A stretch of DNA of 64,000 nt from Methylomonas fluvii (GTDB taxonomy: Bacteria > Pseudomonadota > Gammaproteobacteria > Methylococcales > Methylomonadaceae): contig NZ_JACXST010000003.1 in assembly GCF_014850975.1 (NCBI RefSeq), positions 496,001 through 560,000 of the forward strand, in the 5' to 3' direction. Under the pieces are notes generated by a model. That model ran no database searches, was not told where the DNA came from, and saw nothing but the letters and a program-made list of their open reading frames with translations. This document shows positions 14,859 through 24,446 of this stretch, piece after piece (within the stretch, counting starts at the first letter, position 1; each line of letters opens with the position of its first letter). Both the position numbers and the translations under genes were made by a program.

Positions 14859-17252
14859 ATGACGACACTGGAAACAACTATCCCGGCAGTCATCTCGACA
14901 CTGAGCGAAGAAGAACTAAAAGGCATTAATGCTTATTGGCGGGCCTGCACTTATTTAGCGGCCGGGATGATTTACCTGCGCGCCAACCCGTTGTTAAAAG
15001 AACCTTTAAAACCGGACCACATTAAAAATCGACTACTCGGCCACTGGGGTTCCAGTCCCGGCTTGAGCTTTATCTACGTACATCTCAACCGGCTGATCAA
15101 ACAATACGACCTTAACGCGATATTTCTAGCTGGCCCTGGCCACGGTGCGCCGGGCGTGTTGGCGCCAGTCTATCTCGAAGGCACTTACGCGGAGATTTAT
15201 CCGAATAAAGGCGAAGACGAAGAAGGTCTGTTGCAATTTTTTAAAGAGTTTTCCTTTCCCGGCGGCATCGGCAGTCATTGCACGCCGGAGACACCCGGCT
15301 CGATCCATGAAGGCGGCGAGCTGGGTTACAGCATTTCCCATGCATACGGCGCGGCTTACGACAATCCGGATTTGCTGGTGGCAGTGGTGGTCGGCGACGG
15401 TGAAGCCGAAACCGGGCCGCTAGCCACCTCCTGGCACTCCAACAAATTTTTGAATCCGATCAGCGACGGTGCCGTGCTGCCCATCCTGCATCTAAACGGC
15501 TACAAGATCAACAATCCGACCTTGTTATCTAGGATTCCCCATGAAGAGCTGGAACAACTGTTTCGCGGCTACGGCTACACCCCGTATTTCGTCGAAGGTA
15601 GCGATCCAGACACCATGCATCAACTGATGGCCGGCGTGCTGGAAACTTGCGTCCTGGAAATTCGGCGGATCCAGCAAGAAGCCCGCGCTAGTGGCATCCC
15701 TACCCGGCCGCATTGGCCGATGATTATCTTGCGCAGCCCGAAAGGTTGGACAGGCCCCAAAGAAGTCGATGGTCATAAAGTGGAAGCGTTCTGGCGCTCC
15801 CATCAAGTGCCGCTGGCCGGCGTGAAAGACAACCCGACGCATATGCAATTATTGTCTGACTGGCTGCACAGCTATAAACCGGAAGAATTATTTGATAGCA
15901 AGGGCAAATTGATTCCGGAACTTAAAGCCCTGGCGCCAACGGGCAACCGGCGGATGAGTGCGAACCCGCACGCCAACGGCGGCCTGCTGCGCAAAGCATT
16001 ACGGATGCCTGATTTTCAAGATTATGCTTTGGCCTTGGACGGCCACGGCAAAGTGTCGGCGGAAAATACCCGGCCGCTGGGTAAATTTTTGCGCGACATC
16101 ATGAGTGCCAATATGCACAACTTCCGGGTATTCGGCCCAGACGAAAACAGCTCCAACAAACTTGATGATGTTTACAAAGCCAGCAAGAAAACCTGGCTGG
16201 CGGATTATCTACCGGAAGATGCCGACGGCGGCGAACTGGCGACCGATGGCCGGGTGATGGAAATGCTGTCCGAACACACCTTGGAAGGCTGGCTGGAAGG
16301 CTATTTATTAACCGGCCGCCACGGCTTTTTTTCGTCCTACGAAGCCTTTGTGCATGTCATCGATTCTATGTTCAATCAGCATGCCAAATGGCTGGCAATG
16401 TCCAAAGCAGTATCCTGGCGGGCGCCGGTGTCATCATTGAATTTGCTGATTACTTCCACGGTATGGAGGCAGGATCACAACGGCTTTACGCATCAAGACC
16501 CCGGCTTTTTGGACTTGGTAGTCAACAAAAGCCCGTCGGTAACGCGCATCTATTTGCCACCCGATGTGAATTGTCTGCTGTCTGTCGCCAACCATTGCCT
16601 GCAAAGCACCGACTACATCAACGTGATCGTTTGCGACAAACAAAAACATCTGCAGTATCTGGATATGGATGCAGCGATCAAACATTGCACCAAGGGCATC
16701 GGTATTTGGAAATGGGCCAGTAATGACGATGGTGCCGAGCCGGATCTGGTGATGGCCAGTGCCGGCGACATTCCCACCAAGGAAGCCTTGGCGGCGGTGG
16801 TACTACTGCGCGAGCACTTTCCGCAATTGAAAATTCGTTTTATCAACGTAGTGGATTTGTACAAGCTAGTGCCCGCCAGCGAGCATCCGCACGGTTTGTC
16901 GGATCGGGATTTCGACAGCTTGTTTACCGTCAATAAACCGGTAATCTTCAACTTTCACGGTTATCCCTGGCTGATTCATAGGTTGGCCTATCGGCGCCAC
17001 AATCATGCCAATCTGCATGTCCGCGGCTATAAAGAGAAAGGCAGTATCAACACCCCGTTGGAACTAGCCATTCAAAACGAAACCGACCGTTTCAGTCTGG
17101 CAATCGATGCAATAGATCGGATTCCGGCCTTGCAAGTGTCCGGCGCCCACGTCAAGGAAAAGCTGCGTGACCGGCAAATCGATTGCCGCAACTATGCCTA
17201 TGAACACGGCATAGACCGGCCGGAAGACGACCAATGGCACTGGCCGTATTAA
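14859..17252 (+). CDS. xfp: Phosphoketolase (xylulose 5-P / fructose 6-P)
   Basis: 797 residues, full length. A ThDP- and phosphate-dependent enzyme that splits xylulose 5-phosphate (or fructose 6-phosphate) to acetyl phosphate and glyceraldehyde 3-phosphate (or erythrose 4-phosphate). Signatures are GHWGSSPG and AGPGHGAPG in the N-terminal third, [18 protein letters not shown] (ThDP-binding), and [13 protein letters not shown]. In methanotrophs this links the ribulose monophosphate cycle to acetyl-CoA (known biology; use here is inferred). AAGGAG lies 8 bases before ATG 14859. It overlaps the convergent membrane gene by 4 bases, so there is no room for a terminator between them. Confidence 0.95.
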   Translation: MTTLETTIPAVISTLSEEELKGINAYWRACTYLAAGMIYLRANPLLKEPLKPDHIKNRLLGHWGSSPGLSFIYVHLNRLIKQYDLNAIFLAGPGHGAPGVLAPVYLEGTYAEIYPNKGEDEEGLLQFFKEFSFPGGIGSHCTPETPGSIHEGGELGYSISHAYGAAYDNPDLLVAVVVGDGEAETGPLATSWHSNKFLNPISDGAVLPILHLNGYKINNPTLLSRIPHEELEQLFRGYGYTPYFVEGSDPDTMHQLMAGVLETCVLEIRRIQQEARASGIPTRPHWPMIILRSPKGWTGPKEVDGHKVEAFWRSHQVPLAGVKDNPTHMQLLSDWLHSYKPEELFDSKGKLIPELKALAPTGNRRMSANPHANGGLLRKALRMPDFQDYALALDGHGKVSAENTRPLGKFLRDIMSANMHNFRVFGPDENSSNKLDDVYKASKKTWLADYLPEDADGGELATDGRVMEMLSEHTLEGWLEGYLLTGRHGFFSSYEAFVHVIDSMFNQHAKWLAMSKAVSWRAPVSSLNLLITSTVWRQDHNGFTHQDPGFLDLVVNKSPSVTRIYLPPDVNCLLSVANHCLQSTDYINVIVCDKQKHLQYLDMDAAIKHCTKGIGIWKWASNDDGAEPDLVMASAGDIPTKEALAAVVLLREHFPQLKIRFINVVDLYKLVPASEHPHGLSDRDFDSLFTVNKPVIFNFHGYPWLIHRLAYRRHNHANLHVRGYKEKGSINTPLELAIQNETDRFSLAIDAIDRIPALQVSGAHVKEKLRDRQIDCRNYAYEHGIDRPEDDQWHWPY

Positions 17253-18622
17253 AGCTGACGATAAATAGTGCGGTACAACTCCCGCATGCGCCGAATATGC
17301 CCGTCTGCTAACGGTTTGTCGCCATAACGGGCTGCTTCGAACAAACCGGTGATTTTCGCCGCACTGCGTCGCGCATCGCGATGCCGACGACTGATTTGCG
17401 CCAGATATTCGCGGGTATTGGCGGTATCGGCGCGCGGCACGTCGTGCAACGCGAATAAGCGAGACATCGCCTGGTAATACTGGCGAGCTGCGGGTTCGCC
17501 GCCGGTATGGCGACCGATCACCCCCAAACGCAGATAGTCCCATTGCGTTATTAGCCAAAGTACCCATGGAATTTCCCGCAATAATGCCCCGAAAGCCAGG
17601 AAAATCGCCAATAGAATCAATGCCAGCAAACCCAATAACGCCGCCAGCCAGTGCTCGCGCAGCCATTGTTTCAACCACTCCCACCAGTCGAAAAACACTG
17701 CAACGGCCGGTACCAAAGCCTGTTGCGTAGATTCGCTAAGGCCGGCAATGCTGTTGATCGCTGCCGCCTGCCAAGCCGGCATATTGACTCGCTTTGCGGC
17801 GGCACGCATGTCCGCCGGGCTCGGCCAACGGCTGCCGGCCTGCCATTGTTGGCCTGCGCCCTCTCCTCCATCAGCAGCTTGCTGTTGCCCGCCACCCGCT
17901 TTTTCGATTGGTTGGTCGGAACCGATTTGACCGCCGCTGCCAGCCTGTTCGATTTCGCCGCCGGGATTTTGCAAGCTGACTTGGCCGAATCGCCACTCCA
18001 GATATGGCCAGTTAAGTTGCGGCGTTATCAGATAAAGCCCGCCACCGATCAGCACGATGGCGGCGGTGGCCGCCAAAATGGCCGCGCCCTGCCCTTGGCT
18101 GCTGGGCCGACCCAGACTCAAACGCTGCAAGTCCGCGCCGCGCCGCTGGACTTGCTCGGCAACCAGACAAAACACCACCGTCACGATATAAGGCGCTAGA
18201 TAAAACAACACGGTCCAGTCGGCGCGGTAATGCGAGGCGGCAAACAATACTATCGCCAGCGACACCAACAACCCCAGATTCATCTCGCGCCGGCCGGTGG
18301 TGACGCAATTGTAGGAGGCCTGCAACATCGCCAACAGATACAAACCGGCGCGCGGCATACCCCAAATCGGCATAAATACCAATACAAACAGTAAGAAACC
18401 GATAAACAGCACGGCCTTTTGCCAAACCTTGCCCGCTCCCGAAAGCCAATGATTTTGTCGCCAGCCGACAATCGACGTACCACCGAAGACAATAGCCCAG
18501 AACAGCATTTCCCGTGCAAAGCTGCCGTATTCGATATCCAAAAACGCATTGCAGGCGACGGCCAGCCATTGCGCTAAAAACAATCCCGCATAGACTGGAA
18601 AACTCAGCGGCGATGCGGTCAT
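17249..18622 (-). CDS. TgpA-like membrane protein without transglutaminase core (DUF4129 C-terminus)
   Basis: 457 residues. The N-terminal part has about six membrane helices, as in TgpA/DUF3488 proteins. The middle is a Gly/Gln-rich loop ([23 protein letters not shown]) where a transglutaminase domain would normally be. A further helix ([21 protein letters not shown]) and a cytoplasmic DUF4129-like tail ending [21 protein letters not shown] follow. It is the last gene of a moxR-DUF58 operon and overlaps DUF58 by ATGA. Such operons are thought to act in envelope or metalloprotein maturation; the exact job is unknown. Confidence 0.7.
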   Translation of the reverse strand: MTASPLSFPVYAGLFLAQWLAVACNAFLDIEYGSFAREMLFWAIVFGGTSIVGWRQNHWLSGAGKVWQKAVLFIGFLLFVLVFMPIWGMPRAGLYLLAMLQASYNCVTTGRREMNLGLLVSLAIVLFAASHYRADWTVLFYLAPYIVTVVFCLVAEQVQRRGADLQRLSLGRPSSQGQGAAILAATAAIVLIGGGLYLITPQLNWPYLEWRFGQVSLQNPGGEIEQAGSGGQIGSDQPIEKAGGGQQQAADGGEGAGQQWQAGSRWPSPADMRAAAKRVNMPAWQAAAINSIAGLSESTQQALVPAVAVFFDWWEWLKQWLREHWLAALLGLLALILLAIFLAFGALLREIPWVLWLITQWDYLRLGVIGRHTGGEPAARQYYQAMSRLFALHDVPRADTANTREYLAQISRRHRDARRSAAKITGLFEAARYGDKPLADGHIRRMRELYRTIYRQL

Positions 18623-19875
18623 TGGTTAAACAGCGTTGTTAAGTCGTCGCCTCGCCGAACCGTGACACAATGCGCGCCCAATTCCAATAAACCGGCGTTC
18701 AATGTCAGGTCGCTGTTGTCGCGACGGATCCAACTGGCGGCGTTTAGAAAGCTGTCACGTTCAAACAATACCGCGAACAAATACACGCCCTTGGCCCTTA
18801 GTAAAGCCAGCGCCTGCAGGGTTTCGGCAGTGCGATGCGGCGGCTCGGTCAATAACAGCACAACCGTTTCGCCGCGAATGCAATTCAACGCAATCTCGGT
18901 CAGCAATTTGGCATACGGCGTTACGCCGTCGGCCTCAGCGACTGCCAGCGCGTCAAGAATGGCTTGGTAATGAAAATCGCCCTTGCCGGATAGAATCCGC
19001 AAAGGCTGCGCGGCATTAGCCAACACGCGGCTGTGCATATTCTGGCTACAAGCATACGCCGCCACGGAGGCGGCGATGCGTATCGCGTATTCCAGGGTAC
19101 TGTGTTTGCCGCGGCCGATATTGGCGTCTTTGGCTAAATCCAGGGCGATGCAGATGCAGGCCGAGGCCAAAGGCTCGAACTCCTTGACCATCAACTCATT
19201 CAAGCGCGCCGTGGTCGGCCAATGGATATGCCGAGGATTGTCGCCGCGCCGGTATTCGCGCAGGCCGGAGAATTCCGCGGCGCCTGCGCCTTCCGGCAGA
19301 CAATAACCGCCCCGGTGAATCTGGCTGGGCGCGCCGAACAGCGGCAGCGATAGGATCGGAAAGACCTTCGGATAAATGGTCAGGGTTTGCAGGGAACGGT
19401 CGGTGCGGCTGCGCGCTTCAGCTAAACCAAGCGGAAAACTGGACGCCAAGCCCATTGGCCCCAGCGTATAAAAACCGCGTTTTTCGCACAGCAAGGGTAC
19501 ATCAAAACTACGCGCACCGCGGCCCGGCACGTAAGCGACGCTGCCCAGCAATTTGTCGCCATCGTTGGCGCCCTGTTCGGCGGCACCGACAAAAGGCAAG
19601 CGGTCGACCAACTCCACCATGAAGCGCGGCAGCCAGCCGCGATTTTGTAGGTCCACCCGAAACACAATGGTTTCGCCTTCCAGAGCCCGTTGCGGCCCGA
19701 CCCGCCGTACCGACAACCGTTGAAGCAACCAGTGCGGCCAAAACATGCCGGTCAACAAGGCGGCGCTGAGCAATGCAGCGAGCAGCCAAGGCAAGCTTTG
19801 TTCGCGGCTGATCGCCGCCAAATACGCGGTCAGCGTAAAGCCGCACAAGATTAAAAATTTCAGCCTCAGCGCCAT
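18619..19875 (-). CDS. DUF58 domain protein
   Basis: 418 residues. Two N-terminal membrane helices (LILCGFTLTAYLAA, LPWLLAALLSAALLTGMFW) are followed by a long cytoplasmic part with the DUF58 core LREYRRGDNPRHIHWPTTAR and a VWA-like fold (CICIALDLAKDA). Proteins of this kind are partners of MoxR AAA ATPases. It lies 13 bases downstream of moxR and overlaps the TgpA-like gene by 4 bases, forming one operon. Confidence 0.88.
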   Translation of the reverse strand: MALRLKFLILCGFTLTAYLAAISREQSLPWLLAALLSAALLTGMFWPHWLLQRLSVRRVGPQRALEGETIVFRVDLQNRGWLPRFMVELVDRLPFVGAAEQGANDGDKLLGSVAYVPGRGARSFDVPLLCEKRGFYTLGPMGLASSFPLGLAEARSRTDRSLQTLTIYPKVFPILSLPLFGAPSQIHRGGYCLPEGAGAAEFSGLREYRRGDNPRHIHWPTTARLNELMVKEFEPLASACICIALDLAKDANIGRGKHSTLEYAIRIAASVAAYACSQNMHSRVLANAAQPLRILSGKGDFHYQAILDALAVAEADGVTPYAKLLTEIALNCIRGETVVLLLTEPPHRTAETLQALALLRAKGVYLFAVLFERDSFLNAASWIRRDNSDLTLNAGLLELGAHCVTVRRGDDLTTLFNQ

Positions 19876-19888
19876 TGCGGATTAACGA

Positions 19889-20815
19889 TCAAACCACCGG
19901 CGGCGGTAGCCGGTCGAGAATTTCCGCGAGAATCTCGCCGGCATTGCGCCCCATTACCGCAGCTTGCGGTTTGACGATCAGGCGGTGTTCCAGAATCGCC
20001 GGCGCGATGCTTTTCACCAAATCCGGCGACACAAAATCCCGGCCGCGCAAATAAGCCAAACCTTGCGCACCTCGGGCCAAAGCCAAGGTGCCGCGCGGGC
20101 TGATACCCAAGCGCAAATCGCTATGCTGGCGGCTGGCGGCACTGATACCGACCATATATTTAGCTACGTCCATACTGACATGCACCGACTTGACCTGTGC
20201 GCGTGCCGCCATAATGTCGGCTTCCGAGGTGACGGCCGGTAGGCTGTCAATAGGATGAGTCTGGGCTTGCGCCGCCAGTATCCGCATTTCTTGTTCGATG
20301 CTGGGATACTCCATCCGCAAGCGCATGAAAAACCGGTCCAGTTGCGCTTCCGGCAAGGCATGGGTGCCAGCCATATCGATTGGGTTTTGGGTGGCCAGCA
20401 CCATAAACAGCTGGGGAAGTTCGTGCGTATGCCCGTCCACGCTGACATGAAATTCTTCCATGCATTCCAGCAGCGCCGATTGCGCGCGCGGCGTGGCGCG
20501 GTTGATTTCGTCGGCCAGCAGTAAATGGGTAAATACCGGCCCAGGCCGGAATTCGAAATCGGCGGTTTTTTGATTGTAGATAGCGACGCCAGTAATGTCC
20601 GACGGTAATAAATCCGAGGTGCATTGCAGGCGTTTCATGTCCACCGCCACCGAACGGGCCAATGCCCTGGCCAACATGGTCTTACCGGTGCCGGGCACAT
20701 CCTCCAGCAATACATGGCCGCGGCACAGCATCGCCACCACGGCCAATTCGATGACCGGCCGTTTGCCGATAATGACTTTTTCGACGTTTTCGATTAAAGA
20801 AAGCATGGCATCCAT
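19889..20815 (-). CDS. MoxR-family AAA ATPase
   Basis: 308 residues. Walker A is EDVPGTGKTML near residue 40, Walker B LLLADEINRATPRAQSALLE near residue 110, then the sensor region FMVLATQNPI, all typical of MoxR. These ATPases act as chaperones for assembly or metal insertion, classically for methanol dehydrogenase in methylotrophs. This copy sits with DUF58 and a TgpA-like protein rather than mxa genes, so its client is unknown. First gene of the three-gene operon. Confidence 0.92.
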   Translation of the reverse strand: MDAMLSLIENVEKVIIGKRPVIELAVVAMLCRGHVLLEDVPGTGKTMLARALARSVAVDMKRLQCTSDLLPSDITGVAIYNQKTADFEFRPGPVFTHLLLADEINRATPRAQSALLECMEEFHVSVDGHTHELPQLFMVLATQNPIDMAGTHALPEAQLDRFFMRLRMEYPSIEQEMRILAAQAQTHPIDSLPAVTSEADIMAARAQVKSVHVSMDVAKYMVGISAASRQHSDLRLGISPRGTLALARGAQGLAYLRGRDFVSPDLVKSIAPAILEHRLIVKPQAAVMGRNAGEILAEILDRLPPPVV

Positions 20816-20860
20816 TGGCTTAGGATTGTCCTGTTAAAGAGATGGGCGGGAAATGGGAGA

Positions 20861-20882
20861 GCCAAGCTTAGCAGAGCTTGGC
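20861..20882. terminator. Hairpin after the signal-peptidase-like gene
   Basis: An 8-bp perfect inverted repeat (GCCAAGCT and AGCTTGGC) with a 6-base loop, 17 bases past the stop of the leftward gene ending at 20899 and before moxR. No T-run follows on the minus strand, so termination strength is uncertain. Confidence 0.4.
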
Positions 20883-20898
20883 CGTTTGTCATGCCAGG

Positions 20899-21744
20899 CT
20901 AAGGGTTAAGGCGCTTGGCTGCGAATTGGGTATCGGAAAATAGCGCCAACACCGCGAATATCACAATCGCCACCAGCATCGCGCTTGCTGAGGCGACAGA
21001 TAAGCCAAAAAACGTCAACCAGGAAACAAACGCATAATAAATGGCCGGCATGACGGCTTGATAACCCACCGATAGGCCTATGACTCCGAGCAATAACCAG
21101 ATGGCAAAATTCAAACCAACGCTAATCCGTGCCAAGTAATAAACCGGTTTAACGATACGCGCCTTACGCTTGCCCAGTCCGAAAAATACCAAGCCATAGA
21201 GCACGATCAAAGCCAAACCGTAAACGAACAGTTCCGGGTGCTGGGCCGCCGACGTCGCCTGATCGAATACATAAAGCACGCTTGCATTTATGTTGCTCTG
21301 CGCCAGTAGATGGTTCGCCAATGTCCCGGGATTCGCAGACTCCGCAGTGTCGGGAATAAAATCCGGGAAATAGAAAACGGCTTGTTGCGGCACGATTAAC
21401 GTTGAGTTGGGCAAGGTATTCCGCGGATATTCTGCGACCGGTTTGCCGTTAACCGACAATACACCGGCCGTAAAACCGACTTCATCGCCGGGCATACCGA
21501 CGATTCTGCTGATCTGCAGTTTGCCGGCCGCATCGTCAAAGCTGATCAAGCGCCCGGCTGCCAAATCCACTTTAGCGGACATCACCATAAAAGCGTTCTT
21601 GGACAACTCCTTGTACAAGGGATTGGTCGATGCCATGCGGCTGATCGGGTGGTACAAAACGGTATAAATAATCGGACAGCCGAAAACCACCACCGCCAGC
21701 AGGCTGAGCAGCGTTGGCCCTAATGAAGATCGATTAACGCGCAT
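20899..21744 (-). CDS. Signal peptidase I-like (S26) membrane protein, probably inactive
   Basis: 281 residues. One N-terminal helix is followed by a region with the S26 box ISRIVGMPGDEVGF and SVNGKPVAEYP, as in signal peptidase I. In active enzymes the residue before RxVGxPGD is the catalytic lysine; here it is Ser (ISRIVG). The serine motif SMxPTL is also replaced, by FMVMSAKVD. After the domain come four C-terminal helices, an unusual addition. It therefore looks like a pseudo-protease or a divergent family with another role. Not clearly part of either neighbouring operon. Confidence 0.6.
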   Translation of the reverse strand: MRVNRSSLGPTLLSLLAVVVFGCPIIYTVLYHPISRMASTNPLYKELSKNAFMVMSAKVDLAAGRLISFDDAAGKLQISRIVGMPGDEVGFTAGVLSVNGKPVAEYPRNTLPNSTLIVPQQAVFYFPDFIPDTAESANPGTLANHLLAQSNINASVLYVFDQATSAAQHPELFVYGLALIVLYGLVFFGLGKRKARIVKPVYYLARISVGLNFAIWLLLGVIGLSVGYQAVMPAIYYAFVSWLTFFGLSVASASAMLVAIVIFAVLALFSDTQFAAKRLNP

Positions 21745-21969
21745 GGTGATTCGTCCGAGTCGAAAGCCCTAAAGACTAGCACAGCCTGAAAAACGCGAGT
21801 GTTGCTAGCCTAAAAAACGAAGCCGTCAGCTCAGATATTCGCCTTTCTCGGCAGTGTTTGGGGGGCATCAAAAGCACCGCGTAAAAGCCGATGTTTAGCG
21901 GTGGGTTTAGATGGTTTGGGAAGTTAAAAACGCCGCTTGGCCAGCAAAGGTTGAAAGTTTCCGGAAAAA

Positions 21970-23175
21970 CTAACTTGCACTGCGGCGGCCGGCCAGCAGG
22001 CTTTGTTGTAGTTTGTTGTCGTCTACCCATAAATCGCCGGCCAACAGTTGCGCAATCTGGGCTTTCAAATCCGGATCGCGGTCGGCTTCGAAAAACAAGT
22101 TATGGACAATATTAGATTGGTAAAAGCACTCGACGAATAGCCGCATCGTATTAAAACCGAGCAAATACTTGTCATCGTCCTCGGCGTGCAGATCAGGATC
22201 GGCTTCCCGCCCGTCGCTTAGCCCGATATGGACGCGGTCGGCAATCCGGGCGGCGCTGGTGAACGCCAAAAATACGCCGGATGAAAACACCGGATCGAGG
22301 AAGCCGGCCGCGTCGCCGCAGCAGGCATAGCGGACGCCGTAGCGGCTTTGGTTGGTGTAACTGAAATCCGCTTCAACCCGCACCGGCGCGACTTGCTCTG
22401 CGCCTGTTAACAAACAACTCAGGAGCGGTGAGGCTGTCAGATAACGGCGCAACAATTCTTCCGCATCGCAGTCCTTGGGACGCTCTTTCTGAACCACCAA
22501 ACCTACGCTCAAGCGGCGTCCAGCCAGCGGAATGATCCAGATCCAGCCGATGTCTACGACCGGCACGTATATATTGCCGGAACGGAACAGTTCATCGGCC
22601 TCCTCGCCCGCTTGAATGTTCTCGAAATGGGTATACACCGCAAATTTGCCCAAATTTTCGATCCTTTTGATGCCTTTGTCTTTTCGGCCCATCAGCGCGC
22701 TGCGGCCGGTGGCGTCGATCAGATAGCGGCTGCGGTATCGGCTTTTATCGGAGACAATGTTCACGCCGTCAGCCTGGCAGGAAACATCCAGTACTTTTTC
22801 TTGCTGATGGGTTTCGACGCCGTATTTCGCGGCGTTTTCAAACAGCATTTGGTCAAACGGTGCGCGCTCTATCTGGTAGGTTTTGCGGTGTATGCTCAGC
22901 GGGAAATACATCCGTTGCTCAGTAGCTTCGTCTATAAAGACCGCGCCGCTTTTCGACAGATTCCCGGCACTCCAATCTATCCCCAAACGCTGAATAATCG
23001 GCTCACTAAACGGTAGCATCGATTCACCGATATGAAAGCGCGGGTGCGTACCGCTTTCCAACAGCAATACCTTATGACCATATTGCGCTAGTAACGTCGC
23101 GGCCGTCGAGCCGGCCGGGCCGCCACCGACGACGACCACATCATGGTCAAAAGGGTTTTGCTGGTTGTCTATCAT
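21970..23175 (-). CDS. Flavin-dependent halogenase-like protein 1
   Basis: 401 residues. FAD-binding GGGPAG (17-22), HIGESMLP, a lysine at 75 (LSKSGA) in the place of the catalytic halogenase lysine, WIWIIP (211-216), matching the WxWxIP halogenase motif, and FLDPVFSSG (292-300), matching the Fx.Px.Sx.G motif. Together these fit FADH2-dependent halogenases acting on carrier-bound rings such as pyrrolyl-carrier proteins, but related APE-cluster oxidoreductases share several of them. Last gene of the left biosynthetic operon. It could chlorinate or brominate the head group (inference). Confidence 0.65.
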   Translation of the reverse strand: MIDNQQNPFDHDVVVVGGGPAGSTAATLLAQYGHKVLLLESGTHPRFHIGESMLPFSEPIIQRLGIDWSAGNLSKSGAVFIDEATEQRMYFPLSIHRKTYQIERAPFDQMLFENAAKYGVETHQQEKVLDVSCQADGVNIVSDKSRYRSRYLIDATGRSALMGRKDKGIKRIENLGKFAVYTHFENIQAGEEADELFRSGNIYVPVVDIGWIWIIPLAGRRLSVGLVVQKERPKDCDAEELLRRYLTASPLLSCLLTGAEQVAPVRVEADFSYTNQSRYGVRYACCGDAAGFLDPVFSSGVFLAFTSAARIADRVHIGLSDGREADPDLHAEDDDKYLLGFNTMRLFVECFYQSNIVHNLFFEADRDPDLKAQIAQLLAGDLWVDDNKLQQSLLAGRRSAS

Positions 23176-23192
23176 CTTTAAAGATTAACGGA

Positions 23193-23603
23193 TTAGTCGT
23201 TTGGATAACCGTCTTCCGCAGCGTTGTAAATGGCGCGGTAAACAGTCCAATGCACGCCACCGATACCGGCACCGGTGTAAGTAATGATGCCCACGCCTTT
23301 ATAAAACTCATCGGTGCGCATCACGTCCGGACCAAAATAAAATGGGATCCAGGCTTTGCCGGTTTGATAAGACTTGGTGTCGGTGGGTTGGCCGAGAATT
23401 TCATGAACCTGGCCCTGGGTCATGCCCAGCTTGAGTTTGGCGAACGGGCTATTCGCCGGAAAATTACCGTCAATTCGCGAGTCCGGCGCGGTACTGGCCT
23501 GAGCGGCCGGTGTGCCTGCTTGCGCGGGTGTTTTATTGCTGGATGCACAGCCGGCGGCCAGCGCTAAAGCGGCGAAGAATGCTAATGTTTTATAGTGCTT
23601 CAC
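23193..23603 (-). CDS. Small outer-membrane lipoprotein, BamE/SmpA-like
   Basis: 136 residues. A lipoprotein signal with lipobox LAAGC (Cys 19), a low-complexity Ala/Pro/Thr linker, then FAKLKLGMTQGQVHEILGQPTD, the hallmark of BamE/SmpA/OmlA-type folds, and a Gly-rich C-terminus. It lies within the polyene operon and may help place or hold the product in the outer membrane; this is inference. A second lipoprotein of related build is at 38853-39419. Confidence 0.7.
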   Translation of the reverse strand: MKHYKTLAFFAALALAAGCASSNKTPAQAGTPAAQASTAPDSRIDGNFPANSPFAKLKLGMTQGQVHEILGQPTDTKSYQTGKAWIPFYFGPDVMRTDEFYKGVGIITYTGAGIGGVHWTVYRAIYNAAEDGYPND

Positions 23604-23696
23604 AGAGATACCTTCCGGTTAGTTTTGTCAGCGGTCTATAGTAGTTCAGTTACCGCCATTTTTCACCATCGTCTGTTTTCGGATAAGCAGAGGCCA

Positions 23697-24446
23697 CTAC
23701 TCATAAGCACCTGCATGAACTTGCCAGCCCGGCATATGCGGGCTTAATGCTATGGCTTGCGGCCCTCTTCCGGTTAAAGCCGCTTCAAGCAAAGGAATAG
23801 CGGCCAAAATTGGCATACTATTAACCGAATCAGTCCAGGCCGCCGGAAAAGTGCTTTCGCCAACTTGCGGTCTGCTAATCTGCATCAGACGTCCGTCCAC
23901 TTTTCCCGCCGCCAATAGCAAGGCATAGGCAAATGCCGGATTGCCGCAACCGGGAGCTAGATAGCCCGGCCATGCCTCATCGTAACAAACCAATAGCAGT
24001 TCACCACCCTGGCAAGCCAACTGGCACCAGGCTTCCAATAAAGCCATTGCCAAGGTATCTGATCCTGCCGCCAGAGCGGTGGCTGGCTGGGTGCATTGCT
24101 GAGCGATACTCCAATAACCCGCCGCGGTATTTTGCACGGAATTATGAAAAGCGCTGGGCGACATCACCCCGTCCGTTTTGACTAGTTCGTTACAAATCTG
24201 GTCGGTGGTGTTTATTTCTCCCGCCACGCTGGCAAATATCGCCGGTAAGCTGGATGGCGAACGCTGTGCTTGCTCGCAGGCAGCGCTTGCCGCGCTGAAA
24301 GCCATTTGCATCGCCTGGCTGCTGCGACGGCGCAACAGCGGCGGAATGGTCTCGCGATTGATAGCAAAGGCCGGAAACGGCAGACTGGCGCGAAATTCGG
24401 CGTCCGGCGCACAAACGCCCACGCCAAGCAGGTTCATGCATTCCAT
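23697..24446 (-). CDS. Ketosynthase-like chain-length factor (Ketoacyl-synt_2), copy 1
   Basis: 249 residues, about half the length of a ketosynthase. Matches the APE-cluster protein with the ketoacyl-synt_2 domain: SAFHNSVQNTAAGYWSIA and ALAAGSDTLAMALLEA with no active-site cysteine motif. In APE systems this type pairs with a full ketosynthase. Its ATG overlaps the upstream ketosynthase stop as TAATG; another ATG at 24437 is possible. Full-length partner: 24446-25648. Confidence 0.8.
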   Translation of the reverse strand: MECMNLLGVGVCAPDAEFRASLPFPAFAINRETIPPLLRRRSSQAMQMAFSAASAACEQAQRSPSSLPAIFASVAGEINTTDQICNELVKTDGVMSPSAFHNSVQNTAAGYWSIAQQCTQPATALAAGSDTLAMALLEAWCQLACQGGELLLVCYDEAWPGYLAPGCGNPAFAYALLLAAGKVDGRLMQISRPQVGESTFPAAWTDSVNSMPILAAIPLLEAALTGRGPQAIALSPHMPGWQVHAGAYE

